A DNA stretch of 64,000 nucleotides from Lewinellaceae bacterium (GTDB lineage: Bacteria; Bacteroidota; Bacteroidia; Chitinophagales; Saprospiraceae). Shown one piece after another: positions 44,768-52,208 of this stretch. The stretch is taken from contig JACJYO010000002.1 in the NCBI GenBank assembly GCA_020636075.1, positions 124,001 to 188,000 of the forward strand. The letters are read 5' to 3'. Position numbers and translations under genes: made by a program. Under the pieces are notes generated by a model, which was not told the origin of the DNA, ran no database searches, and saw only the letters and a program-made list of their open reading frames with translations. Position 1 is the first letter of the stretch, and the number at the start of each line of letters is the position of its first letter.

Positions 44768-45394
44768 ATGCCCAATGCACTGAAGAAAAAAGCAGCTGCT
44801 ATCGCTGCCATTCTGGATGATCTCTATCCGGAAACGCCCATCCCACTCCGGCACGAAGATGCGTACACGCTTCTGGTGGCTGTGGTGTTATCGGCGCAGT
44901 GTACGGATGAACGGGTGAATCAAATCACCCCGCATTTGTTTTCCCGGGCGGATAATCCATATGAAATGGCATCTTTGGACGTGGACGAGATTCGGGAAAT
45001 CATAAAACCGTGCGGATTGTCGCCGTCCAAGTCCAAAGCGATTTGGGGATTATCAAAAATCTTAATTGAGCAACATCAGGGAAAGGTTCCGCAAAGTTTC
45101 GAGGCACTTGAAGCATTGCCCGGTGTCGGACACAAAACGGCATCGGTGGTCATGTCCCAGGCTTTTGGCGTTCCTGCATTTCCGGTTGATACACATATTC
45201 ACCGGCTTGCTGCCCGATGGGGTTTGAGTGATGGGAAAAATGTGGAAAAAACAGAACGCGATCTGAAAGCACTATTTCCGGAGGAAAGTTGGAACAAGCT
45301 GCATTTGCAAATCATCTATTTTGGCCGCGAATACTGTCCGGCCCGAGGGCACAATCCGGAGAAATGCCCGATTTGTTCAAAATACGGCGTTTAG
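44768..45394 (+). CDS. nth: Endonuclease III
   Basis: The 208-residue DNA glycosylase/AP lyase has the helix-hairpin-helix motif LPGVGHKTASVV with the catalytic Lys, and FPVDTHIHRLA with the catalytic Asp. It would remove oxidised pyrimidines. The C-terminal iron-sulfur loop is unusual: after EYC come nine residues, then CPIC and the end SKYGV. The canonical C-x6-C-x2-C-x5-C pattern is therefore not complete, and the fourth Cys is missing. The stop overlaps the convergent coiled-coil gene by four bases. Confidence 0.92.
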   Translation: MPNALKKKAAAIAAILDDLYPETPIPLRHEDAYTLLVAVVLSAQCTDERVNQITPHLFSRADNPYEMASLDVDEIREIIKPCGLSPSKSKAIWGLSKILIEQHQGKVPQSFEALEALPGVGHKTASVVMSQAFGVPAFPVDTHIHRLAARWGLSDGKNVEKTERDLKALFPEESWNKLHLQIIYFGREYCPARGHNPEKCPICSKYGV

Positions 45395-45912
45395 TCGCCG
45401 GATTGATCGCAACGCCGCTTTGCAGCACCTACAATTTTTTTGACAAATTCTATTTCCGGGTGAATTGGCTTGTACGCGCGTACTTCCAGATTTACCTGAA
45501 GGTCGCGTTCTACCGATTCAAAATCCCCGGCATTTATCGCGCGTTCATAATTGAACTGGTGGGCATCCCTGAATTCGGCAAACAGCGTTGCCTGGTGATC
45601 CTTCGGTTTTAGAAAGAAAAAATACACTGCGCAAAGCAGTATCCCGGTTATGAAACCGGAAAACCCGGACAGGACCAGAACTTTAATTCCAAAACCGCCT
45701 TTTTGAACCCGCAATTGTCCGTAATCCCGTTGCAATTGATGGTGCTCTTCGTGCAGGCGTTTATTTATCTTCCGCTCTTCAAAAAGGTTGTCAGCATATT
45801 GCTGGCGCAAGTTTTCCAATTCTTGCGCGTACTTTTGCGCCTTGCTTTCAGTGGCTTGCAAAGCCTGCTCCAGCGCTGCGATCCGTTTCAAATTGGCAGG
45901 GTCATTTTCCAT
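45391..45912 (-). CDS. Coiled-coil membrane protein, function unknown
   Basis: From the ATG at 45912 the protein has 173 residues. An N-terminal coiled coil (about 5-75; ALEQALQATESKAQKYAQEL) is followed by one membrane segment (VLVLSGFSGFITGILLCAVYFF, about 80-101). A soluble C-terminal part holds YERAINAGDFESVERDLQVNLEV. The TTG at 45951 is unlikely as a start because the -7 box TACTTTTG overlaps it. I do not recognise a named family. It is divergent from bshB1. Confidence 0.72.
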   Translation of the reverse strand: MENDPANLKRIAALEQALQATESKAQKYAQELENLRQQYADNLFEERKINKRLHEEHHQLQRDYGQLRVQKGGFGIKVLVLSGFSGFITGILLCAVYFFFLKPKDHQATLFAEFRDAHQFNYERAINAGDFESVERDLQVNLEVRAYKPIHPEIEFVKKIVGAAKRRCDQSGD

Positions 45913-45948
45913 CGTAGATAACTGGTTTTGTTTTCCATAATATTCTGA

Positions 45949-45956
45949 CAAAAGTA
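45949..45956 (-). promoter_or_regulatory. Bacteroidota -7 box (TACTTTTG) for the coiled-coil membrane protein
   Basis: The exact TAnnTTTG match on the minus strand leaves about 33 bases of leader to the ATG at 45912. It lies only three bases before the ATG of the divergent bshB1 gene, so its -33 region falls inside the bshB1 coding sequence. Confidence 0.5.
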
Positions 45957-45959
45957 ACC

Positions 45960-46685
45960 ATGAAAATAGACATACTGGCTATCGGCTCCCATCCGGACGA
46001 TGTTGAACTCAGCGCCTCCGGCACCTTGCTGCGCCATGCTGCACAAGGCTACACTTTCGGCTTGTTGGATCTTACCAGGGGCGAATTGGGTAGTAGGGGT
46101 TCAGCTGAATTACGCACGGTGGAAGCGCAAAAAGCTGCAAAGATTCTTGGCGCTGCTTTTCGGGAACAATTGGATTTACCCGATGGATTTTTCACACACT
46201 CCCCGGAAAATCTGCTGAAAATTATTCAACCAATTCGAAAATACCAGCCTCGAATTGTGTTGTGCAATGCTCCGGATGACCGGCACCCCGATCACGGCAG
46301 GGCAGCCAAACTCGTGTCGGAAGCTTGTTTTTATGCCGGTTTACTTAAGGTCCGCACCATTGGATCGGATGGATCAGCGCAAGATCCCTGGCGCCCGGAT
46401 GCGGTGTATCATTACGTCCAGGATAAGCAACTGGAGCCGGATTTTATCGTAGATATAACGCCATATTTCGATCAGAAAATGCAATCGATTCTCGCGTTCA
46501 GTTCCCAATTTTATGACGAGGGCAGTACTGCGGAAGGCCCTCAGACACCAATTTCCGGTAAAAGTTTTCTCGATTTTATGCAAGCCAAGGCGCGTGTGTT
46601 TGGCCGCCCGGCTCAGGTGGAATATGCCGAAGGGTTTATTTGCGACCGCACGCCGGCGGTACACAACCTGTTTGATCTGAGTTGA
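45960..46685 (+). CDS. bshB1: Bacillithiol biosynthesis deacetylase BshB1
   Basis: The 241-residue LmbE/PIG-L-type deacetylase carries the zinc motif GSHPDDVELSASGTL at about 9-23. LLDLTRGELGSRGS and the second metal/catalytic region NAPDDRHPDHGRA follow, as in BshB1. It removes the acetyl group from GlcNAc-malate during synthesis of bacillithiol. bshA and bshC are not in the window. The ATG at 45960 is three bases from the divergent gene's promoter box. Confidence 0.92.
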   Translation: MKIDILAIGSHPDDVELSASGTLLRHAAQGYTFGLLDLTRGELGSRGSAELRTVEAQKAAKILGAAFREQLDLPDGFFTHSPENLLKIIQPIRKYQPRIVLCNAPDDRHPDHGRAAKLVSEACFYAGLLKVRTIGSDGSAQDPWRPDAVYHYVQDKQLEPDFIVDITPYFDQKMQSILAFSSQFYDEGSTAEGPQTPISGKSFLDFMQAKARVFGRPAQVEYAEGFICDRTPAVHNLFDLS

Positions 46686-46744
46686 TTAGGTCTGTTTAAA
46701 ATTGGATTTTGACTTCAATTTTTAAAGTAAAAACCCAATAGCAA

Positions 46745-47464
46745 TTGGAAGAAGCTGCAAAATGTCTGAACTGCGGTAAACCGTTAAAAAGCAAGCATCG
46801 TTTTTGCCCAAAATGTGGCCAATCGGCGAAGACACGCCGTTTCAGCCTGCGGGAAGTGCGCAAGGAGATGCAAAAACGGGTATTGCATGCCGAAGCCGGA
46901 ATTGTACAGCTCACCTGGGCATTGGCCTTGCGGCCAGGTCAGGTTGCTCTGGAATATGTTGAGGGGAAACGAAAGAAGTATTACAGCCCCTTAAAGTATC
47001 TGACCCTTTCGGCAGCCGTGTCGGTGTTTATCAATGAGTATTTTCACTTGCTCGACAACATGCATTTGCATCCTAACCCGGGCACGGAAATCGCCACGCG
47101 GTTTTTCAACATCATTATTCTTTTCAGCGTACCGATCTCCGCATTGGCATCCTGGCCGCTTTTTAGAAAAAAGGGGGTTAATTATGCGGAAAACCTGGTT
47201 TTGCACGCTTATCTCGGTGGTTTCCGAACGGTGTTTTTTATCCTCATTTTCACCCCGCTGGTGGTGTGGTTTCCGGAATATTATTACCGGGTGCTGAGTA
47301 TTTATTTTGCTATTTGGTTTGCCTATATGACCTGGGCGATGGTGCAGTTTTTCGGTGATTCGGTTTGGTTAACCGTGCTCAAGGCATTCCTGGTATTACT
47401 GGTCAATCAAATTGTAATTACCGCTGCCATATTCGCAGGAATTCTCATCCGCCTGCGCACTTAA
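46745..47464 (+). CDS. DUF3667 membrane protein with zinc ribbon
   Basis: The 239-residue protein starts at a TTG (46745). A stop codon lies two codons upstream, and no in-frame ATG precedes the zinc ribbon CLNCGKPLKSKHRFCPKCG at about 8-26, so the TTG is needed to keep that domain. After the DUF3667 signature (KRKKYYSPLKYLTLSAAVSVFI) come four to five membrane segments. Its role is unknown. Its stop overlaps the convergent small secreted protein gene by four bases. Confidence 0.8.
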   Translation: MEEAAKCLNCGKPLKSKHRFCPKCGQSAKTRRFSLREVRKEMQKRVLHAEAGIVQLTWALALRPGQVALEYVEGKRKKYYSPLKYLTLSAAVSVFINEYFHLLDNMHLHPNPGTEIATRFFNIIILFSVPISALASWPLFRKKGVNYAENLVLHAYLGGFRTVFFILIFTPLVVWFPEYYYRVLSIYFAIWFAYMTWAMVQFFGDSVWLTVLKAFLVLLVNQIVITAAIFAGILIRLRT

Positions 47465-47853
47465 TACGGGAAGATGCCTGCACCTGGTTTTCCTTCCAGC
47501 CAATCGACATACTGAACCGAGCCCAGCCTGAACTTGATGGGCACCTGGATTTTTTGGGCTAACTGGTGTTCGATTCGACAAAAAAACGCCTGGGGAGCAC
47601 TACTTTCCAGAAAAAAATACCTCGGATACAGGCCAGCATCTTTGGTGAAATTTATTGGATCAGGAGTTTTGGCAAAGACAGGGTAGGGTAGTGTCAGAGT
47701 TTGCTGTGACAATTGTGGTTCGGCCTGAATCCAAATTTTTAGTTCGTTCAGCGATTTACCACAAGCCTGTTGTCCGTTTAGAGTTACAGGTAGAATCGAC
47801 GTAATAAAAATGGCCAGGGGCAAAATCCAATTAGCTGTGTTTTTTCCCGGCAT
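47461..47853 (-). CDS. Small secreted protein, function unknown
   Basis: The 130-residue protein from the ATG at 47853 has a signal peptide (WILPLAIFITSILPVTLNGQ). The mature part has two Cys (ACGKSLNEL; FFCRIEHQLA) and the strands QVPIKFRLGSVQYVDWLEGK. I do not recognise a family. Its start overlaps the end of the RNA methyltransferase gene by 23 bases on the same strand, so it is probably the last gene of the dut operon. A TTG three codons earlier is an alternative start. Confidence 0.72.
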   Translation of the reverse strand: MPGKNTANWILPLAIFITSILPVTLNGQQACGKSLNELKIWIQAEPQLSQQTLTLPYPVFAKTPDPINFTKDAGLYPRYFFLESSAPQAFFCRIEHQLAQKIQVPIKFRLGSVQYVDWLEGKPGAGIFPY

Positions 47854-48961
47854 ACAAATCAAATTTTTGAAAATAACACTCCAATGGGCCGTTAAACAAG
47901 GTGGTTTTTCGGGAGGGCCGCAAACCGAACTTTTTCCAGGCCTCCATATTCGAAGAAATCAACCAGGCAGTCCAACCAGGCCAGGTTTGCTTCAGCCGGT
48001 CGCCGATGTTTTGATAAAAAGCGGATATCTCGTCTACTTTCAACCGCTCGTCGTAGGGCGGATTGGTGACCAGTATTCCCGGCACTTCCGGCGGCTCCAG
48101 TTTTTCAAAGGCTTTTTTTTCGAGATGAATGGCGTGCTCCAGGCCGGCGGCCATCAGATTGATTGCAGTGGCATTTCGGGCCCGGACATCCATATCCGAG
48201 GCGAAAATTTGGCATTGCGGCTCGCGAATTTGGGCATCCGCGTCAGATTTCACCTCTTGCCACAATTTTTTATCAAAATCCTTCCAGCGAAAAAATCCAA
48301 AACTCTCCCGGTTGCGTTGGGGTGGGATATGCATGGCAATCATGGCAGCCTCAATCGGCAAAGTGCCACTGCCGCACATGGGATCGACAAACGTACTGTC
48401 GCCAGCCCAGCCAGTTAGCAGGATCATCCCTGCAGCCAGTACCTCGTTCACCGGCGCTTCAACCACATCCTTCCGGTAGCCGCGCTTGTGCAACGAGTCG
48501 CCGCTGGCATCGAGCAACAGGTCGCATTTATTACCGTGAATGCGAACATGCACGCGGAGTGTAGGCGCATCCAGGTTGACATTGGGGCGGCGCCCAAAGC
48601 GGTCGCGAAATTGATCGACAATGGCATCCTTGGTAAGCAAACTGGCATAATGAGAATGCTTGAAAAACTCGCCCGATACCGTAGCGTCAATAGCCAATGT
48701 GTCCATGACGCCCATATACTGGTTCCAGTCTACAGTTTGGACGCCCTTGTAAAACGAACGCTCGTCCTGCGCCCGAAAACTGTGAATTGGGATCAGCACC
48801 CGCAAGGCTGTGCGCAATTCATAGTTAGCCCGGTAAAGCAGGCGTTGGTCGCCGGAGCAGGAAACAGCGCGTTTGAGTTCCTGGATGTCGGTTGCCCCTA
48901 ATGCCTGCAATTCGGCGGCGAGTACGGGCTCCAGACCTTGCAGGGTTTTTATGATGAACAT
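47831..48961 (-). CDS. THUMP-domain class I SAM-dependent RNA methyltransferase (RlmL-like)
   Basis: The 376-residue protein has an N-terminal ferredoxin-like/THUMP RNA-binding region (about 1-155). A methyltransferase domain follows with DPMCGSGTLPIEAAMIA as SAM motif I, IFASDMDVRARNATAINL, and the catalytic VTNPPYDERL. This matches the RlmL half of E. coli RlmKL, which makes m2G2445 in 23S rRNA; the RlmK half is absent. An rRNA or tRNA guanine-N2 target is inferred. It lies nine bases after the TPR gene in the operon. Confidence 0.88.
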   Translation of the reverse strand: MFIIKTLQGLEPVLAAELQALGATDIQELKRAVSCSGDQRLLYRANYELRTALRVLIPIHSFRAQDERSFYKGVQTVDWNQYMGVMDTLAIDATVSGEFFKHSHYASLLTKDAIVDQFRDRFGRRPNVNLDAPTLRVHVRIHGNKCDLLLDASGDSLHKRGYRKDVVEAPVNEVLAAGMILLTGWAGDSTFVDPMCGSGTLPIEAAMIAMHIPPQRNRESFGFFRWKDFDKKLWQEVKSDADAQIREPQCQIFASDMDVRARNATAINLMAAGLEHAIHLEKKAFEKLEPPEVPGILVTNPPYDERLKVDEISAFYQNIGDRLKQTWPGWTAWLISSNMEAWKKFGLRPSRKTTLFNGPLECYFQKFDLYAGKKHS

Positions 48962-48970
48962 GCGTCCGTT

Positions 48971-50470
48971 TTAAAGTTTCCCGGTGGATATTTTTTGCTC
49001 CAGGCTGGTGGATGGCAGGATGGCATTGGCCTTTTGCCAGTATTCCATAGCCAGGTTGCGTTCGCCAAGTTGGTACAGCGCGTCGCCGTAGTGTTCCAGA
49101 ATTCCGGGGTGTTTGTCAGTGCCGTTAGCGAGTTGTTTTTCATAATGCCCCCGGGCGCCCTCAAAATCTTTTTTCCGCAAAAATGCCAGGCCAATTTGGT
49201 CAAGGATATTCAGCCGGAGTGCAATATTGCCGCCGGCCATGAGCGTCGCTTGCCCCAATTGCCGGATAGCATCGTCGGGGTCACCCAATTCGGTGGCAGC
49301 CACGCCATAATAATAATATGCCGAAGCCTGGTTGGGAAAAGCATCCATCGCTTGCTCCGCGGTGCGGCGCAATTCAGGATAATTTTTTTGTTCAAGGAGA
49401 ATGGCCAGGCTGTTGTCCCAAACGGAATAAACGGTTGGGTTCAGCTTGATACACCGCCGGTAGCGATCGAGCGCTTCCGGCATTTGGTCGGTATAGTAAA
49501 ACAGGTCCCCTGAAACACTCCAAACTTTTGCTTCATCCGGATGGGTCTGTTCGAGCAAGGCGCCCAATTGGAGCAGCGCTTCCACCGCAGTGGGTTCCAA
49601 TCCTTTATTTAGTTTATCAAAATAAGGGAGCAGCTCTTTGATTTTACCGTCGAGGGAAACGTTTGGATCTTTGAAATAGGGCTTGAGTGAGTTGAGATAG
49701 GCCAAATCTGAGCCGGATTTTTCCAGAACGGCAATTTTAGCCACCGAATCATCGGGATCTCGCCGCAGAATATCTTCGTACACTTTTTTGGCCTCGTCCT
49801 TATCGCCAACGGATTCGTACAATTCTGCGAGGCGGTGCCGGTATTCGAGCCGGTATGGATAGGTGTCGGCCAGTTTTTCGAGCTCGGCAGCGGCTTTTTT
49901 GATATTGCCCATGCCGAGGTAGATCACATGCTTTTTATCGGCAGTTTCCTCTGTGACTCCGGTCATTTTTTCCAACTGATCGAGCGCTTTAAGGCCACCT
50001 TTCGGGTCGCCGCTTAGCACTGACAAATAGGCGAGTCGCTCTAAAAAAGCCGGCGTTTGGGGCTGTTTTTTTACCAGGTCTTCATAAACGGCAACGGCAT
50101 CTTTTGCCTGTCCGATTTTCTCATAGAGGTCAGCCAGGTAAATGGCGTACCATTCATTACCCGGATCTTTCTGTGTGGCTTTTTTGACGGCATCAATAGC
50201 GTTGGTGGGATCTTTGAGTTCGGCGTAGGTACGCGCCAGGCCATACCAGGCAGCAGCATTGTCGCCGTTGTCGTACAGGAATGCCTTGTATTTCTCAACG
50301 GCTTTTTCAAAATGCTGCAGGAGCCGCTCGCGCTCAGCTTCAATAAAAAGACTTTGGCGATTTACTTCCTCTTCCGGGACAATTTTAGCCTGTCCATCAA
50401 GTGTATTTTGTGCAAAAACCGGCAAAGTCAGGCTGCCGAGTGCGATACCGAGAATATATTTTTTAACCAT
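48971..50470 (-). CDS. Secreted TPR-repeat protein
   Basis: From the ATG at 50470 the protein has 499 residues. It has a signal peptide (MVKKYILGIALGSLTLPVFAQ) and then about ten tetratricopeptide units across the rest, such as AAWYGLARTYAELKDPTNAI and EYRHRLAELYESVGDKDEAK. It is probably a periplasmic scaffold. The nucleotidyltransferase gene ends 46 bases upstream and the methyltransferase gene starts nine bases after its stop. Its neighbourhood suggests envelope assembly, but no partner is certain. Confidence 0.83.
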   Translation of the reverse strand: MVKKYILGIALGSLTLPVFAQNTLDGQAKIVPEEEVNRQSLFIEAERERLLQHFEKAVEKYKAFLYDNGDNAAAWYGLARTYAELKDPTNAIDAVKKATQKDPGNEWYAIYLADLYEKIGQAKDAVAVYEDLVKKQPQTPAFLERLAYLSVLSGDPKGGLKALDQLEKMTGVTEETADKKHVIYLGMGNIKKAAAELEKLADTYPYRLEYRHRLAELYESVGDKDEAKKVYEDILRRDPDDSVAKIAVLEKSGSDLAYLNSLKPYFKDPNVSLDGKIKELLPYFDKLNKGLEPTAVEALLQLGALLEQTHPDEAKVWSVSGDLFYYTDQMPEALDRYRRCIKLNPTVYSVWDNSLAILLEQKNYPELRRTAEQAMDAFPNQASAYYYYGVAATELGDPDDAIRQLGQATLMAGGNIALRLNILDQIGLAFLRKKDFEGARGHYEKQLANGTDKHPGILEHYGDALYQLGERNLAMEYWQKANAILPSTSLEQKISTGKL

Positions 50471-50515
50471 GTTTTTCGGATGTGTAATACATGACAATCA
50501 ATGAGATCAGAACCC

Positions 50516-51523
50516 TTATCGCTTCGAAAAGTTTGAATAGTCGCCAATGTTTAGCTCATCCTTTGAACCGACAAATTTGCTGACATTGCCTACCATGGAG
50601 TTTTCCAAAAGGGCGTTTTTTATTTGCGACTTATTCTGAATAATACTATTCGTGATAACGGTATTTTCAACAACGGAATTATGACCAACACTCACATATG
50701 GGCCAACCACTGCGTTGCGAATTACAGCATGTTCGCCGATATAGCAGGGCTCAATGATCACGCTGTGTTCAATAACGGCATTTTCGGCTACCAGGCCATT
50801 GTGCTGTTGCAGTTCGAGCATGCGGCTGTTGGAGAAAAGGATAGCATCCTTGTTCCCGCAATCCAACCATTCATCCACCGTACCGGTACGGAATTGCACG
50901 CCATCGTTTTTTAGTATTTCCAGCGCCGTAGTCAATTGGAATTCGTTTTTTTCCCGGATACCGTTCTCGATAATATGCTCGAGTGCTGCTTTTAGCTTTT
51001 CACCGGCTTTGAAATAATAGATCCCAACGATAGCCAAATCAGAAACAAAGGTGCTTGGCTTTTCGACAAATTCCGTGATTACCCCCTCGGCATTCAATTT
51101 CACCACGCCAAAAGATGCCGGGTCCTTTACTTTTTGTACCCAGATCATACCGTCTACATTTTTGTCAAAAGCAAAATCCGCTTTGAACAAGGTATCGGCA
51201 AAAGCAATCATACAGGGGCCATTTAAACTTTCCTGGGCGCAATAAATCGCATGGCCTACACCCATTGCTTTTTCCTGTTGGTAAATTTTGCCAACGGCAC
51301 CCAAGGCTTCGGCAATGCGGATCAGTTCGCGTTCTACCTCAAGGCCGAAATCGCCGACAATAAAGGCGATCTCCTCAATTTTCCCACCATACGACAAAGC
51401 GAGACTTTCCACCAACTGCTGGATAATCGGTTTGCCCGCCACAGGAATGAGGGGCTTGGGTACGGTAAGGGTGTGCGGCCGTAATCGCGTGCCTTTTCCT
51501 GCCATCGGGATTATGATTTTCAT
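50516..51523 (-). CDS. Sugar-phosphate nucleotidyltransferase with C-terminal hexapeptide repeats
   Basis: The 335-residue protein starts with the nucleotidyltransferase signature KIIIPMAGKGTRLRPHTLT and VPKPLIPVAGKPII. IAFADTLFKADF holds the metal-binding Asp, and VEKPSTFVSDLAIVG the sugar site. The C-terminal part (about 240-320) is a left-handed beta helix (AVIEHSVIIEPCYIGEHAVI). It activates a sugar-1-phosphate with an NTP, and the sugar is not readable. It follows dut by 85 bases on the same strand. Confidence 0.87.
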   Translation of the reverse strand: MKIIIPMAGKGTRLRPHTLTVPKPLIPVAGKPIIQQLVESLALSYGGKIEEIAFIVGDFGLEVERELIRIAEALGAVGKIYQQEKAMGVGHAIYCAQESLNGPCMIAFADTLFKADFAFDKNVDGMIWVQKVKDPASFGVVKLNAEGVITEFVEKPSTFVSDLAIVGIYYFKAGEKLKAALEHIIENGIREKNEFQLTTALEILKNDGVQFRTGTVDEWLDCGNKDAILFSNSRMLELQQHNGLVAENAVIEHSVIIEPCYIGEHAVIRNAVVGPYVSVGHNSVVENTVITNSIIQNKSQIKNALLENSMVGNVSKFVGSKDELNIGDYSNFSKR

Positions 51524-51608
51524 AATTTCAGTGTGTTTAACGATGAAAACTGGTACATCTGTAAGCGAGCCTGGCTCGAATCAGGTCAGAAATCCTGTAA
51601 ATATTGGT

Positions 51609-52043
51609 TCAATGTTTGCCTGTACTGCCAAACCCTCCACTACTGCGTTCAGTTTCGTCTAAACGGGTTACTTCCTCCCAAGAAATCTGCTCGTAGCGAG
51701 CGATGATCATTTGGGCAATCCGTTCGCCAGGTTCGATGGTCTGTGTTTCGTTTGACAGGTTTACGACAATGCATTTGATTTCGCCCCGGTAGTCGCTGTC
51801 TATCGTGCCGGGTGAATTGAGCATAGTAAGACCGCGTTTGGCCGCAAGGCCGCTGCGGGCCCGAATTTGAGCTTCGTAACCTTGCGGCAATTCGATATGC
51901 AGCCCGGTAGGAATCAACGCCCGTTCGAGCGGACCAAGTTGAATTGGCGCTGTGATATTAGCGCGCAGGTCCATTCCTGCACTGCCGGGCGTTTCGTACT
52001 TTGGCAGGGGATTGGCGGAGTTGTTAATGATTCGAATCGTCAA
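51609..52043 (-). CDS. dut: dUTP diphosphatase
   Basis: The 144-residue protein has the five dUTPase motifs: ETPGSAGMDLRA, ARSGLAAKRGLTMLNSPG, GTIDSDYRGEI, GERIAQMII and a C-terminal RSSGGFGSTG. It hydrolyses dUTP to dUMP and keeps uracil out of DNA. The start is a TTG at 52043 (TTGACGATTCGA). A longer frame from an ATG at 52139 would pass through the -7 box TACTTTTG at 52060-52067 and add a non-homologous extension. It heads the dut, nucleotidyltransferase, TPR, methyltransferase operon. Confidence 0.93.
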   Translation of the reverse strand: MTIRIINNSANPLPKYETPGSAGMDLRANITAPIQLGPLERALIPTGLHIELPQGYEAQIRARSGLAAKRGLTMLNSPGTIDSDYRGEIKCIVVNLSNETQTIEPGERIAQMIIARYEQISWEEVTRLDETERSSGGFGSTGKH

Positions 52044-52059
52044 CGTATTTTTTTTGCTG

Positions 52060-52067
52060 CAAAAGTA
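52060..52067 (-). promoter_or_regulatory. Bacteroidota -7 box (TACTTTTG) for dut
   Basis: The exact TAnnTTTG match on the minus strand lies 17 bases before the TTG start of dut, leaving a leader of about a dozen A-rich bases. TTAG lies 19 bases upstream as a weak -33 element. Confidence 0.55.
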
Positions 52068-52208
52068 GGAGAATATGGGGTAAACGCTAATTGGTCGGAA
52101 CCGAAGCCGTAATTTTCCGCCATGAACCAGCAGGTTCACTGGTTTATCTCTTTTTTAATAGTTTTTTTGCCAAAATCCTTTGTCTCAAGCCGATTTAATG
52201 TCCTCAGC

